Assembly (NCBI RefSeq): GCF_900312815.1
Contig: NZ_OMPE01000005.1
Coordinates: forward strand, 124,001 to 188,000
DNA: 64,000 nucleotides
DNA from: Aquimarina sp. AU474
Lineage (GTDB): Bacteria > Bacteroidota > Bacteroidia > Flavobacteriales > Flavobacteriaceae
Reading direction: 5' to 3'
Made by a program: the position numbers and the translations under genes. A model generated the notes under the pieces. That model saw only the letters and a program-made list of their open reading frames with translations. It searched no databases and was not told the origin of the DNA. How positions within the stretch are numbered: position 1 is the first letter of the stretch; each line of letters starts with the position of its first letter. Below are positions 18,663-29,768 of the stretch, piece after piece.

Positions 18663-19610
18663 TTAGAAAAATCTTGGATATAAAATTCTATCGTTTTTCT
18701 TAAATATTTCGTATCGTAAAAAGAACTCGAAAGATCCTGCATTAAACTCTGTATTACCCAATGCTGTTGTTTCCCAATCATACGCAAATCCCAGCATTAT
18801 TTCGTCGGAAACCTGAAAGCCAGCAAGAACGCTAAATGCAGCGCTCCATCTATATGCCGCTCCTAAAGTGAATTTATCTTTAAATAAAAAATTAGCAGAT
18901 ACATCCGCCTGGAGCGGAGCTCCCGAAACTCCTTTAAATAACACAGCTGGTTTAAGTTTTAAACTTTCATTAATATCAAAAACATATCCTCCCATCAAAT
19001 AATAATTAATTCGTTCTTCCGCTAAAAAAGATAAAGCACTACTATTATCATCTGCAGACTCATCAAAATGTTGAGTTTCTAAGAGGTTAGGTGCAGACAC
19101 CCCTAAATACAATTTTTCAGCATGGTAATACACACCTATACCCACATTAGGAGAGAATTTATTATCTACGTCTGTGTTTAAAAGTATGTCTGTATTTGTA
19201 TATTGATTTAAATCATTAAAATTGACATCTAATAAGTGTCCTCCTGCCTTTACACCAAAAGCTAATTGTCCAGTTGTTGAAGTATTAATCGTATATGAAA
19301 AATCGATATCAAAGTAAGTTTCTTGTGTTGGTCCAATCTTATCATTAACGATAGATAACCCAAGACCCACTTTGTTTGATGCGCCAATAGGAGAATGTAT
19401 ATTTAATGTTTGAGTAACTGGCGCTCCTTCTATACCTACCCATTGATTTCTATACAAACCTGTTATACTTATTGCATCTCTAGAACCAGCGTACGCCGGA
19501 TTTACGCTAATAGTATTGTACATGTATTGCGTATATTGTGCATCTTGTTGAGCCTCAACTTTTGTTAATACTAAAGTAAAAATAAGCGTTAGTAGATAAG
19601 CTCTATTCAT
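18663..19610 (-). CDS. PorP/SprF-family T9SS membrane protein
   Basis: 315 residues. A signal peptide is followed by the typical opening QQDAQYTQYMYNTISVNPAYAGSRDAISITG, shortened in the genome's own way, then GLYRNQWVGIEGAP and a barrel ending FFLRYEIFKKNDRILYPRFF. PorP/SprF proteins are needed for secretion or attachment of partner proteins carrying type B C-terminal domains; in Flavobacterium johnsoniae SprF serves the adhesin SprB. The gene lies 60 bp after the giant type B protein, its obvious client. Confidence 0.92.
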   Translation of the reverse strand: MNRAYLLTLIFTLVLTKVEAQQDAQYTQYMYNTISVNPAYAGSRDAISITGLYRNQWVGIEGAPVTQTLNIHSPIGASNKVGLGLSIVNDKIGPTQETYFDIDFSYTINTSTTGQLAFGVKAGGHLLDVNFNDLNQYTNTDILLNTDVDNKFSPNVGIGVYYHAEKLYLGVSAPNLLETQHFDESADDNSSALSFLAEERINYYLMGGYVFDINESLKLKPAVLFKGVSGAPLQADVSANFLFKDKFTLGAAYRWSAAFSVLAGFQVSDEIMLGFAYDWETTALGNTEFNAGSFEFFLRYEIFKKNDRILYPRFF

Positions 19611-19670
19611 TTCGTTGGGTTTATATTGATAAGCATCCTAAAAAAAAGGAAGGCTTAATAAATTCTTTTT

Positions 19671-22600
19671 TTATCTATTGATGTATAAATAACCAGACCT
19701 TTTTACCGTTTCATCATTGTTTTTCTTATACGTAAGAATATAAAAGTAAGTCCCTACAGGTAATTGCTTTTCTTTATTAAAAGTAGCCCTACCATTAGAT
19801 TCTCCTCTAAAATATTGGCCATTTTGTCCATACCCTCGAGCTTCATATACCAACACTCCCCATCTATTAAATATATTCAATTCATTATCCGGGAATTTTT
19901 CAATATTAGCAATAGTCAACACATCATGATCCCCATCACCATTTGGAGTCACCGCATTAAACACTTCTATATCATCTTCGGCATTGGGATCAAAGTTGTT
20001 AGGTTCTAAATAATCTGGAACACCATCCCCATCAGAATCAAATGCATCATTAGGAACCATATCTCCATTTGGATCCGGATTCTCATCTTCGGTTAAAAGA
20101 CCATCATTGTCATCATCTATATCCTGAAAATCATCAATACCATCACCATCTGTATCTTGTGGGTCATAATTTACTTCGCCACTATCTGGATTATCTTGTA
20201 CCCCATTAGGGATTCCATCATCCCCAAAAGGACCATCTACGGTTCCATCTCCATCAGAATCAACACCACCATGTCCTGCCTCGATATAATCATAGATTCC
20301 ATCTCCATCTGCATCTAGATCCAAGCTATCAATGATACCGTCTCCATCTGTATCCAACAAAGGATCTCCATTCTGTTCTTCTACATCAGTAATCCCATCA
20401 TTATCATCATCAAAATCCTCTATATTCGGTATACCATCCCCATCTGTATCCAAAAAGCTTATCGTTGGATCATCAAAATCACCATCACCATCCAAATCTA
20501 TATTTGTAGGATCATTAGGGTCATCAGAATCTTCTGAAATGGGTGTTGTTCTATCTGGTAAAAATGCATTTACTATAGCTGTATTTACTACAATCTCATT
20601 AGTAAGATCTTGTGCAACTATGGTATAGTTTGCATTTACCGTAAATGAAGCACCCGGAGAAAGTGATACTATTGAATTTGAGGTTACAAAAGTTACCATA
20701 GGATCATCAATTGTAATATCAAACAATGTCACATTACTAGTATTTGTTATTTCAAAAGTATATTCTAAAACATCTCCAATAGCAGTATACGTTCTATCCC
20801 CTACTACTTTTGTTATATCTAATGATGCGAATTGCGGAGTACTTGTAATTGTTACATCATCTGGATTTCCATTTCCATTTGTATCAATATCATCTAAATT
20901 ATTAGGATCATCAGACAAATCCGAAACGGGCTGCCCATTTGGATCTTCTGCGGTTACCGAAGCTGTATTGATTACACTACCTGCATTTAAATCTGATTGC
21001 GTAATGGTATGACTAGCCGTTATTGTTACTGTTTCACCTGGTAAAATTATTGCCACATTATTAGGATTTACACTACCTACATTTGCATTATTATCAGAAA
21101 TCAATACATTGGTTAGTGTAACATTTCCTGTGTTTGTCAATGATAAGGTATACGTAATTATTTCACCAACTTCGTCCCATAAACCATCTGGTGCTACATC
21201 TGCAGACTTGATAAGATTCATTTCAGAAATCTGATTCAACATTACAATTGTTGGATCATTAGGAGTTGTTGTATTAGGATCATCTGATGCATCTGCCACT
21301 GGGGTTCCACAAGGATCTACTCCCTGGACTGTTAACACATTAGTTACAATTCCATTATCGAGATCCTGTTGTGTAATGTTATGAGTAGCAGTTATTGTTA
21401 TAGAAGAATTTCCTGCTAATACCGGAATATTTGTTGTACTTATTGAATCAGCATTATCATCTGTTACAATAATATTATTTATATCAACAGCATTTGGGTT
21501 TTGAATATTAATTTCATAATTAATTATTTCTCCCAACGTATCATAAGTTCCATCTACAGAAGGTAATGCCGTTTTAGAAACCATCAGTTCTGCTCGAGGC
21601 AGCACGGTGACTGTATATATATACTCGTTTCCAACACATCCTTCAACACTTGTTGGAGTAATCGTATAGACAACTGTTTGTATTAATCCAGTAGTATTAA
21701 TCAATACATCTGTAATACTTGTAGTTGTAGAAGCTGTCGTTGTTTCTCCTGTTACATTTGAATTATCTGTAGCTAACCAACTAAAACTACCTCCTGTTAA
21801 GTTTACATCTGTAGTTAAATCATGACTTAATGCTATATCACTACAAATTGTATCAATTGGTAAGTTTACAACAACTGGTAAAGGATTTATTGTGACCGTA
21901 TATCCTGCAGAAGGCAAAGAAATACATCCATTACCATCCTCAATTGTATATGTAATATCAGTAGTACCTGCACTTATACCAGAAACAATTCCGGCGCTAT
22001 CTATAGTTGCGACTCCCACGTCAGATGAACTCCAAACTATCGTTCCAGCAGTCCCCTCGGTTAAATCTATAGTACTATCCACACAGACCTCCGTTGGACC
22101 TGTAATCGCAGCAGCAATGGGTAACGCATTTACGGTAACTGTATATCCTACAGATGATAGAGAAACACATCCATTAGCATCTTCGATTGTATAGGTAATA
22201 TCAGTGGTTCCTGCACTAACTCCCGTAACGATTCCTGAACCATCTATTGTAGCGACTCCTGTATCGGATGAACTCCAAACTATGGTTCCAACTGTACCTT
22301 CGGTTAAATCTATAGTGCTATCCACACAGACCTCCGTTGGACCTATAATCGCAGCAGCAATGGGTAACGCATTTACGGTAACTGTATATCCTACAGATGA
22401 TAGAGAAACACATCCATTAGTATCTTCAACTGTATACGTAATATCGGTCGTACCCGAACTTACACCAGTAACTACTCCTGAACCATCAATAGTAGCAACT
22501 CCCGTATCTGATGAACTCCAAACTATGGTTCCTGATGTGCCTTCAGTTAAACCTATAGTACTACCTACACATACTTCAGCCAAGCCCGTAATGGCGGCAG

Positions 22601-25600
22601 CGATAGGTAAAGCATTTACTGTAACTGTATAATTTGCAGATGAATTAGAAACACATCCATTAGCATCCTCAATTGTATAGGTAATATTTGTAGTACCTGC
22701 ACTTACGCCAGTTACAATTCCTGAACCATCAATAGTAGCAACTCCCATATCTGATGAACTCCAAACTATGGTTCCAGAGGTACCTTCAGTTAAATCTATA
22801 GTACTACCAATACATACATCAGTAGGACCGGTAATAGTCGTAGCAACTGGCAATGCATTTACAGTAATTGTATATATTGCAGAAGGAACTGAGACGCATC
22901 CATTAATATCTTCGACCGTATATGTGATATCAGTAGTTCCTACACTTACTGGAGTAACAACTCCTGAACCGTCTATTGTAGCAACCCCTGTATCTGATGA
23001 ACTCCAAACTATCGTTCCAGAAGTCCCCTCGGTTAAATCTATAGTACCATCGACGCAGACCTCCGTTGGACCTGTAATCGCAGCAGCAATGGGTAACGCA
23101 TTTACGGTAACTGTATATCCTACAGATGATAGAGAAACACATCCATTAGCATCTTCAACTGTATACGTAATATCAGTGGTTCCTGCACTAACTCCCGTAA
23201 CGATTCCTGAACCATCTATTGTAGCGACTCCTGTATCTGATGAACTCCAAACTATCGTTCCAACTGTACCTTCGGTTAAATCTATAGTGCTATCCACACA
23301 TACCTCAGTAGGGCCGGTAATAGATGTAGCGATTGGCAATGCGTTTACAGTTATTGTATATGCAGCGGATGAAGTAGAAACACATCCATTAGCATCTTCG
23401 ATTGTATATGTGATATCACTAGTACCAGCACTTACTCCGGTAACTACTCCTGAACCATTAATTGTAGCCACCCCTGTATTAGACGAACTCCAAACTATGG
23501 TTCCGGCCGTACCCTCTATTAAGTTCATTGTACTTCCTATACACACCTCGGTTGGACCAGTAATTGCAGCAGCAATAGGTAAGGCATTTACAGTTACAGT
23601 TATCGTATATACAGTACCATCGCAGCCATTCACATCTGCATTAGGAGTTATTGTATAAATAACATCTTGAGGAGAAGTTGAAATATTTGTCAACATATCC
23701 TGTATTCTGTCGTCATTTGACGCACTAGTAGTTTCCCCAGTTACATTTGTATTCTCTGCAGCAGACCAAGTAAAAGTAACATCACTGTTAAAATTATCCA
23801 CATCACCTATTAAATTTTGGTTCAAACTATCTCCTGAGCAAATTTCTAAAGTTCTACTTGTGTTCAAAATCGTAGGCACAGGTTGCACTGTAACAGTATA
23901 AGTATACGTATCCAAAACTGTTCCTCCTGCATTAGACCCTTCAATGGTATATATGACTACTTGATCCGTTGTTGTACTATTTAGTAACGTATCTGTAATT
24001 TCAGTATCTATTGAATTAGATGTGGTTTCACCCGAAACTAAGGGATTAGCCGCTGCCGACCAACTAAAACTCACAACTGCTGGATCTACATCTGCGGTTA
24101 AATCGTGAGCCAAAGTTATACCTCCGCAGATCGTTTCAATTGGATTTACAGAAACCACCTCATCCGCTGTTGGATCTGTAATACTACCTGTTCTGGGTGC
24201 TCCTGTTGCAGTAACTGTATTTGTTATATCTGCTTGATTAGTAACATCTATTGGGGTTACCACGTAAGCACCTGTCCAAGTACCTGTATCTCCTGGTCCT
24301 AATTCGTCAATTTGATTATCACTATTATCTGCATCAACTCCAGTTGTACTTTGTAATGATGGAGTTAAAATTCCTGTTCCCGAATGTACATCAGCAATAC
24401 TAACATCATCAAAAGTAACATTTCCATTATTCGTAACAATATAGGTATATGTCAATGTTTGTCCCTCAATTACATTGCTATCATCATCCACTGTTTTAGT
24501 TACAATCAATGATGGGGTAACACCCAATGGTACTACGGTTGGATCATCTATACTTGAAGTAATATCATCAGGATCATCAGACGCATCTGTAATACTACCT
24601 AAACCAGGATCTTGCCCACCAACAATTGCTGTATTTATAACTTCTGCTGCATCCAAGTCTTCTTGTGTTATTACATGAGTTGCTATAAAAGTAGCTGTTT
24701 GAGCTGCCGAAGGAGGAGATACTGATGCAGGATCTAATTGATCAACTACATCGTCCAATCCATCATCTGTTCCTGTCGTACTCATTAAAGTAATTGTATC
24801 TGCATTTGGATCAACAACATTTACATTAGTTAAAGGCACATTACCGACATTTGTCGCTATAATTGTATATGTTATAGTTTCTCCTAAAGTTGTATAAGGT
24901 CCATTTGTTGGCGCGTCATCAACTTTGGTTACCTCCAATTGACCAACTTGAGGGATTGACACAATAGTTGCATCATTTACAGCTAAAGTTGTGGGGTCAT
25001 CAGATACATCGCTTACTACTGTTCCCTCAACCGGTTCTTCGCCAAAAGCGGTTGCCGAATTGGTTACGTTTCCGTTAGTAAAATCTTGCGCTACTATGGT
25101 ATGTGTTGCCGTAAATGTTGTTGATTGACCAGCAGGAAGGTTTGCAACAGAAGTAGGTGTTAAACTACCTACATCAATGTTAGTATCGGTAATAGTTATA
25201 TTATTTAAACTAACATTTCCTGTATTAATTACTGTAAACTCATATGTGATAGTTTCTACCGCTGGTGATCCTCCAATCATATTATCATATAATCCATCTG
25301 GTGCGGGTAATGCAATTTTTTCTAAAACCAATGCTCCTTTTTGTTCTATTGGTGTTATAGTTGGATCATTGTCATTTGGGATGGTATTTGGTAAATCATC
25401 GGATACATCAGATATTACAAATCCATTAACCAATGTACCCTGAGCCGTTGCAGTATTAACTACCTGATCGGCTTCGATATCTGCTTGAGTAATAGTATGA
25501 GTTGCTGTAAAGTTTGCAGATGCTCCAATACCTAGATTAGTTACTGATGCTGGGGTTAAACTTCCTGAGTCAATATTTGGATCATCGATTGTAACACTAG

Positions 25601-27692
25601 GGATAATTTGACTACCTGTATTAGTTACCACAAAATCATAAGTAATCACCTCTCCCACGGTATCATAACTCCCATCTAGAGGCAAACGATCTTCTTTAGT
25701 AATTTCTAATTCGTTATTAATTATTGCTACATCCTCGGTTGGGTCATCTGGTAAGGCATCTGCTTCAGTCTCTGTTTGTGTATTGGATATCGTATTAGTT
25801 ACGGTAGTATTTGCATCAACTTCATTTACCGAGGCAAGAATAGTGAGCGTATGAACTTCTCCACTAAACATATCACCAATGGTCCAATCAGGAGCTGTCC
25901 AAGTACCAAAACTTGGTGTTCCACTAATAAAGGACAATTCTGGAGGTAACGCATCATTAATCACCAAATTACTTACAGAATCCACTCCAAGGCTTTCTAC
26001 AGTAACAGTAAAAGTAACTGTATCTCCTTCGATAACAGGACTAGTATCTACTGTTTTTGAAATTACAATTTCCGGAACACAATTATATACAGATAAAATA
26101 GCAGAGTTATACGTACAAGTTCCTTTGGTTACTCTAACAAAAAAATCACCTGGTTCTGTAGGTGTAAAAGCACTAGTAATGGCTCCTGCTATTTCTACAC
26201 CATTCTGAAACCATTGATAGGCCTCAAAATTTCCGGAAATCTCGAAAACATCAGCACCGGGTAAACATCCACCACCAGTAACATCTAATTCGACCACTGG
26301 AACAGAATCAAATCCAGAAAAATAACCTGCAATTCCTGCAGCACCACTTACTCCCAAAAAACCAACGGCAATGGGGCCTTTTGAGTTTACAGAAACATTA
26401 CCTGTTAAACCAGGAATATAAAATGTTTTCCAATCTGGAGTACCATTTACGGATTGTTCATTAACCAATGAAACAAGCCCTGTATCATCTCTAACTTCTA
26501 TATCACCATTAACTGTACCCGTAGAGGCAACTATAGTAATTCCTCCATCAAAATTCCTACCATCAACGTCTCTGATATTAGAGATATTACTCAAATTATC
26601 AGGTAATAAACAATTTACCGGTGCTATAAAATTTAAACCACCAGTAAAAGCTCCACTAGCTCCAGATAAATGTTGATAAGCATATACCTCTTTGGTTGCC
26701 TCTACATACATATTACCTCCTACTGAAGCCGGTGTATAATTACTACCATTAATAACATAGTATTCACCCGTATTAATAGTAGCAACAACGGTTCCTCCTA
26801 CAGAAATATCAGTCCCATTTTGTGTACCAATAATAATTGGAGTCTCAATATCATTTACTCCGTTACCACGAATAAAAATATATTCTCGACCTAAAACATT
26901 TTCTGGTACAGGTTGATCGATCAATGCGTCTCTATTATTGGATCCTATTCTAGGTGCTCCGTTTAGATTCCCGTTAGAAATGGCTATTTTTTTATTAGAT
27001 TGTATTGTTGCTCCCAACCAACAATCTATATTCGCAATGGTTGCATTTCGCCATGCTTCTAAAACATATGTTTGTCCTTTATTTAATAGAACAGATATAG
27101 TATCATCTGTAATTCCATCATTATCACCTTGTAATCGAAATTCACAATCCGTACCATACCCAAAAATATTTATTGTAGTATTATCCTCTGTTGCCATAAT
27201 TCCTAATGTAGCATTAAGACTATTCTGCCCATTACCATAATTAGGTCTACCTCCCCACTTAAACAAGGTACCTATAGATTGCCTTCCTTTTGACGTTAAT
27301 GATGTGGCTTGCGAATTAGATCTTCCCCTATAGTTTACGTAAAACTTCTCGCCACCTACGGACTCAAAACGTAAGCCACTATTATTCAAAACAACACCAG
27401 TATTCGTATTTGTAACTAAGGTTATATTATTATCGCCATCTGCAACGTTATATTTACCTGGAGAAGTATTAGAAATATTAAGCGTAGCAACGGCAGTAGC
27501 ATTTGTTCCTTGAAATACATTGACATCAAAAGCAGTAGTCTCTGGAGTGGATAAATAGAATGCCTGCTGGCGTATTGCTTGATTATTACCCCCTTGTTTT
27601 AAAGGCGGTAAATAATGTACATTACTAAGTTGTGCCTGCCCATAAAAAAAGGACAATATCGTGATAAGAAAAACAGTGTAAGTTTTGTTCAT
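19671..27692 (-). CDS. Giant T9SS type B repeat adhesin, 2673 residues
   Basis: Domains in order, rough residues: signal peptide (1-20); an IgGFc-binding-like N-terminal domain (about 25-460); an Ig/PKD-like segment (about 475-540); five or so DUF11/DUF7507-type repeats (about 540-1170) each ending in a TxxxDxSDDPxD-like acidic motif; two Ig-like repeats (about 1180-1365); seven near-identical 81-residue BIG2-like repeats (about 1367-1933); further DUF7507-type repeats (about 2000-2320); thrombospondin type 3-like calcium repeats (about 2340-2580; DTDGDGIPNIEDFDDDNDG); and the type B C-terminal domain (FNAVTPNGDGDHDVLTI to GYLYINR). It is probably an SprB-like filamentous surface adhesin exported by T9SS with the downstream PorP/SprF. 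The ligand is unknown. Confidence 0.9.
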   Translation of the reverse strand: MNKTYTVFLITILSFFYGQAQLSNVHYLPPLKQGGNNQAIRQQAFYLSTPETTAFDVNVFQGTNATAVATLNISNTSPGKYNVADGDNNITLVTNTNTGVVLNNSGLRFESVGGEKFYVNYRGRSNSQATSLTSKGRQSIGTLFKWGGRPNYGNGQNSLNATLGIMATEDNTTINIFGYGTDCEFRLQGDNDGITDDTISVLLNKGQTYVLEAWRNATIANIDCWLGATIQSNKKIAISNGNLNGAPRIGSNNRDALIDQPVPENVLGREYIFIRGNGVNDIETPIIIGTQNGTDISVGGTVVATINTGEYYVINGSNYTPASVGGNMYVEATKEVYAYQHLSGASGAFTGGLNFIAPVNCLLPDNLSNISNIRDVDGRNFDGGITIVASTGTVNGDIEVRDDTGLVSLVNEQSVNGTPDWKTFYIPGLTGNVSVNSKGPIAVGFLGVSGAAGIAGYFSGFDSVPVVELDVTGGGCLPGADVFEISGNFEAYQWFQNGVEIAGAITSAFTPTEPGDFFVRVTKGTCTYNSAILSVYNCVPEIVISKTVDTSPVIEGDTVTFTVTVESLGVDSVSNLVINDALPPELSFISGTPSFGTWTAPDWTIGDMFSGEVHTLTILASVNEVDANTTVTNTISNTQTETEADALPDDPTEDVAIINNELEITKEDRLPLDGSYDTVGEVITYDFVVTNTGSQIIPSVTIDDPNIDSGSLTPASVTNLGIGASANFTATHTITQADIEADQVVNTATAQGTLVNGFVISDVSDDLPNTIPNDNDPTITPIEQKGALVLEKIALPAPDGLYDNMIGGSPAVETITYEFTVINTGNVSLNNITITDTNIDVGSLTPTSVANLPAGQSTTFTATHTIVAQDFTNGNVTNSATAFGEEPVEGTVVSDVSDDPTTLAVNDATIVSIPQVGQLEVTKVDDAPTNGPYTTLGETITYTIIATNVGNVPLTNVNVVDPNADTITLMSTTGTDDGLDDVVDQLDPASVSPPSAAQTATFIATHVITQEDLDAAEVINTAIVGGQDPGLGSITDASDDPDDITSSIDDPTVVPLGVTPSLIVTKTVDDDSNVIEGQTLTYTYIVTNNGNVTFDDVSIADVHSGTGILTPSLQSTTGVDADNSDNQIDELGPGDTGTWTGAYVVTPIDVTNQADITNTVTATGAPRTGSITDPTADEVVSVNPIETICGGITLAHDLTADVDPAVVSFSWSAAANPLVSGETTSNSIDTEITDTLLNSTTTDQVVIYTIEGSNAGGTVLDTYTYTVTVQPVPTILNTSRTLEICSGDSLNQNLIGDVDNFNSDVTFTWSAAENTNVTGETTSASNDDRIQDMLTNISTSPQDVIYTITPNADVNGCDGTVYTITVTVNALPIAAAITGPTEVCIGSTMNLIEGTAGTIVWSSSNTGVATINGSGVVTGVSAGTSDITYTIEDANGCVSTSSAAYTITVNALPIATSITGPTEVCVDSTIDLTEGTVGTIVWSSSDTGVATIDGSGIVTGVSAGTTDITYTVEDANGCVSLSSVGYTVTVNALPIAAAITGPTEVCVDGTIDLTEGTSGTIVWSSSDTGVATIDGSGVVTPVSVGTTDITYTVEDINGCVSVPSAIYTITVNALPVATTITGPTDVCIGSTIDLTEGTSGTIVWSSSDMGVATIDGSGIVTGVSAGTTNITYTIEDANGCVSNSSANYTVTVNALPIAAAITGLAEVCVGSTIGLTEGTSGTIVWSSSDTGVATIDGSGVVTGVSSGTTDITYTVEDTNGCVSLSSVGYTVTVNALPIAAAIIGPTEVCVDSTIDLTEGTVGTIVWSSSDTGVATIDGSGIVTGVSAGTTDITYTIEDANGCVSLSSVGYTVTVNALPIAAAITGPTEVCVDSTIDLTEGTAGTIVWSSSDVGVATIDSAGIVSGISAGTTDITYTIEDGNGCISLPSAGYTVTINPLPVVVNLPIDTICSDIALSHDLTTDVNLTGGSFSWLATDNSNVTGETTTASTTTSITDVLINTTGLIQTVVYTITPTSVEGCVGNEYIYTVTVLPRAELMVSKTALPSVDGTYDTLGEIINYEINIQNPNAVDINNIIVTDDNADSISTTNIPVLAGNSSITITATHNITQQDLDNGIVTNVLTVQGVDPCGTPVADASDDPNTTTPNDPTIVMLNQISEMNLIKSADVAPDGLWDEVGEIITYTLSLTNTGNVTLTNVLISDNNANVGSVNPNNVAIILPGETVTITASHTITQSDLNAGSVINTASVTAEDPNGQPVSDLSDDPNNLDDIDTNGNGNPDDVTITSTPQFASLDITKVVGDRTYTAIGDVLEYTFEITNTSNVTLFDITIDDPMVTFVTSNSIVSLSPGASFTVNANYTIVAQDLTNEIVVNTAIVNAFLPDRTTPISEDSDDPNDPTNIDLDGDGDFDDPTISFLDTDGDGIPNIEDFDDDNDGITDVEEQNGDPLLDTDGDGIIDSLDLDADGDGIYDYIEAGHGGVDSDGDGTVDGPFGDDGIPNGVQDNPDSGEVNYDPQDTDGDGIDDFQDIDDDNDGLLTEDENPDPNGDMVPNDAFDSDGDGVPDYLEPNNFDPNAEDDIEVFNAVTPNGDGDHDVLTIANIEKFPDNELNIFNRWGVLVYEARGYGQNGQYFRGESNGRATFNKEKQLPVGTYFYILTYKKNNDETVKRSGYLYINR
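21892..23592. repeat. Seven tandem 243-bp repeats (BIG2-like domains)
   Basis: Seven in-frame units of 81 codons, each reading NALPIAAAITGPTEVCVDST, then VWSSSDTGVATIDGSG and NGCVS with small changes. Several stretches of more than 40 bp are identical between units. This favours copy-number change by recombination and creates long antisense open frames that are not genes. Confidence 0.9.
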
Positions 27693-28081
27693 TTTGACAG
27701 TTGCTTATTACTATGGGATAATTCTATAAAAGTAATTTGTTACACGATCAAACACTTTAATTATTGATTTCAAAAACACAGTTTTATCGATAAAAAACAT
27801 ATATCATCGATGAAACAAGCGATAAATTGTTAAAAAAAAGAGTGTTATCAAATTTAAAGGAATTAAAATTATAAGCTATATGGCATTACCGCAAACTAAT
27901 AACTGTTAACACTTAAGCCACTGTAAAAAAAGGTGTTTTAATGAAATTACAGCTATTAAACATTCATGTTTCTCTTTTAGGGTTTATTCAAAAAACCTGC
28001 TGAAACCGGGAATATTGTATAAAAAAGGCGTTTCAGATTTGAAACGCCTTATAATTGTATTATTAATAAGAATTATAAAGG
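27693..28081. other. Intergenic region upstream of the giant adhesin gene
   Basis: 389 bp, AT-rich, between the start of the giant adhesin gene and the prfA terminator. It contains a 12-bp palindrome TTTATCGATAAA at about 27782-27793 and another ATCGAT-centred site 20 bp on, possible operator half-sites for the adhesin gene. I see no reading frame or RNA gene. Confidence 0.4.
28019..28050 (-). terminator. Terminator of prfA
   Basis: On the minus strand a stem AAGGCGTTTCA/TGAAACGCCTT is followed by TTTTTTAT, 32 bp after the prfA stop codon. Confidence 0.85.
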
Positions 28082-29158
28082 TTAGAACACCTCGTTAGAT
28101 TCTTTTAATTTTTCGGTATTTTCTACCAATTGAAGTTCGTCTATAATTTTTTGAATATCGCCATCTATAATATTTCCTAAATCGTATAATGTTAATCCTA
28201 TACGGTGATCAGTCACCCTACCTTGTGGATAGTTATACGTTCTAATCTTTGCAGATCGATCTCCCGAAGAAACCATACTCTTACGTTTTTCTGAATCTGC
28301 GGCTTGTTTCTTAGCCAATTCCAAATCATAAAGTCTAGAACGCAATACTTTTAATGCTTTTTCTAAGTTTTTATGCGAAGATTTTTGATCTTGACAACTT
28401 ACAATCATTCCCGTGGGTTCATGATGTAATTTAATAGCAGAATAGGTAGTATTTACGGATTGTCCTCCTGGACCTGTCGAAGTCGTTCTTTCGATCCTCA
28501 CTTCTGTCATATCTAATTCTACATCAAACTCTTCGGCTTCGGGTAATACCATTACCGTGGCAGCACTAGTATGTACACGGCCTTGAGTTTCGGTCTGTGG
28601 TACACGTTGCACTCGATGAACCCCTGCTTCAAACTTCATTGTGCCATATGCATCTTCACCATTTACTTCAAAAATTATCTCTTTATAGCCACCACTAGTA
28701 CCTTCATTTAAATCTACAACGCTTACACTCCATCCTTTGCCTTCGCAATATTTAGTATACATTCTAAATAAATCTCCTGCAAAAATACTTGCTTCATCTC
28801 CACCTGTTCCTGCACGGATTTCTACAACGCAGTTTTTAGCATCTTCTGGATCCTTAGGAACCAACATGAATCTAATTTTCTCTTCTAATTCTGGTAATTC
28901 TTCTTTTGCCTCTTCCATTTGCATTTTGGCCATTTCAACCATTTCGGCATCACTTCCATCTGCTATAATTTCTTCGGCTTCTTTAAGGTTATTTGTAAGC
29001 TCGATATAACGCTCTCTCTCATCCATTAGAGCTCTAAGATCCTTATATTCTTTATTAAGCTTAATGTATCTTTTTTGATCCGCAATAATATCAGGTTGTA
29101 TGATTAGATCACTAACCTCATCAAATCGTTGCTTTACAATATTTAATTTATCAATCAT
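28082..29158 (-). CDS. prfA: Peptide chain release factor 1
   Basis: 358 residues. The GGQ loop is in [20 protein letters not shown]. The stop-codon recognition tripeptide is PQT in [20 protein letters not shown], at the place of the PxT motif of RF1 (RF2 would have SPF). RF1 releases the peptide at UAA and UAG. The start at 29158 gives the usual family N-terminus. Confidence 0.97.
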   Translation of the reverse strand: MIDKLNIVKQRFDEVSDLIIQPDIIADQKRYIKLNKEYKDLRALMDERERYIELTNNLKEAEEIIADGSDAEMVEMAKMQMEEAKEELPELEEKIRFMLVPKDPEDAKNCVVEIRAGTGGDEASIFAGDLFRMYTKYCEGKGWSVSVVDLNEGTSGGYKEIIFEVNGEDAYGTMKFEAGVHRVQRVPQTETQGRVHTSAATVMVLPEAEEFDVELDMTEVRIERTTSTGPGGQSVNTTYSAIKLHHEPTGMIVSCQDQKSSHKNLEKALKVLRSRLYDLELAKKQAADSEKRKSMVSSGDRSAKIRTYNYPQGRVTDHRIGLTLYDLGNIIDGDIQKIIDELQLVENTEKLKESNEVF

Positions 29159-29186
29159 AGTACTTCTATCCTAAACGTGGAAGATA

Positions 29187-29194
29187 CAAAAGTA
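29187..29194 (-). promoter_or_regulatory. -7 promoter element of prfA
   Basis: On the minus strand TACTTTTG matches TAnnTTTG 28 bp before the prfA ATG. No clear -33 element was found. Confidence 0.35.
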
Positions 29195-29276
29195 AGCTTT
29201 TTTGTACAAAAGCCTATACCCTCTTACTAATCTAAATACTCTTTTCTGCTATAAAAATCGTATTTTTGAACAATAC

Positions 29277-29666
29277 ATGAAAAATCACAAGGCTACATAC
29301 CAACATCTTTCAGTTATAAAATGGTTCTTTATAATTGCAGCCTTATTCAGTTTTGGAGGATATACCAATTATACTCCACCAAAAGCAAAACTCGATACTA
29401 CCGAGCTCATTATTACATCGAAAGAAGAACAGCAACGTACTTTTCGTTTTCAAAATATTTCGCAAAACAAAACAGATCACTGTACTCTTCAGAATAAACA
29501 GATCACATTTTTAAAATTTGTATCTGTGCGACACTCTGAGTTAACTAAGAACACAATCAAGAGATTTGCTACTTGTTTTATTCCTTCTCTATACCAAGAT
29601 GTATTTATCTCTCAAAACAAGGTACATTTTACAGAAGAAGATTCCGTCCATTCATTACTTGGGTGA
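29277..29666 (+). CDS. Hypothetical single-membrane-segment protein
   Basis: 129 residues from the ATG at 29277; the open frame extends further upstream but an apparent TATTTTTG promoter element overlaps that extension. One hydrophobic segment (about residues 14-32, VIKWFFIIAALFSFGGY) precedes a basic, cysteine-poor soluble part. I do not recognise a family. It is divergent from prfA and followed by another small gene. Confidence 0.45.
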   Translation: MKNHKATYQHLSVIKWFFIIAALFSFGGYTNYTPPKAKLDTTELIITSKEEQQRTFRFQNISQNKTDHCTLQNKQITFLKFVSVRHSELTKNTIKRFATCFIPSLYQDVFISQNKVHFTEEDSVHSLLG

Positions 29667-29768
29667 TTTCTATGCCCAATGCCTCTAAGAGGTAACGTTT
29701 AACAACTTTTATTAAAAAAATGCTGTCTCTCTTTACAGAGACTTAGCATCATTACTTATACCTTTAGA

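Noticed and set aside
21892..23592. CRISPR array or mobile repeat
   Set aside because: Units are 243 bp, in frame, with no unique spacers between short repeats and no cas genes.
21892..23658. Long plus-strand open frames (up to 296 codons) opposite the giant adhesin gene
   Set aside because: They are the antisense reading of the seven 243-bp repeats; composition is dominated by repeated VPxVPSVK-type strings and they have no start context or family.
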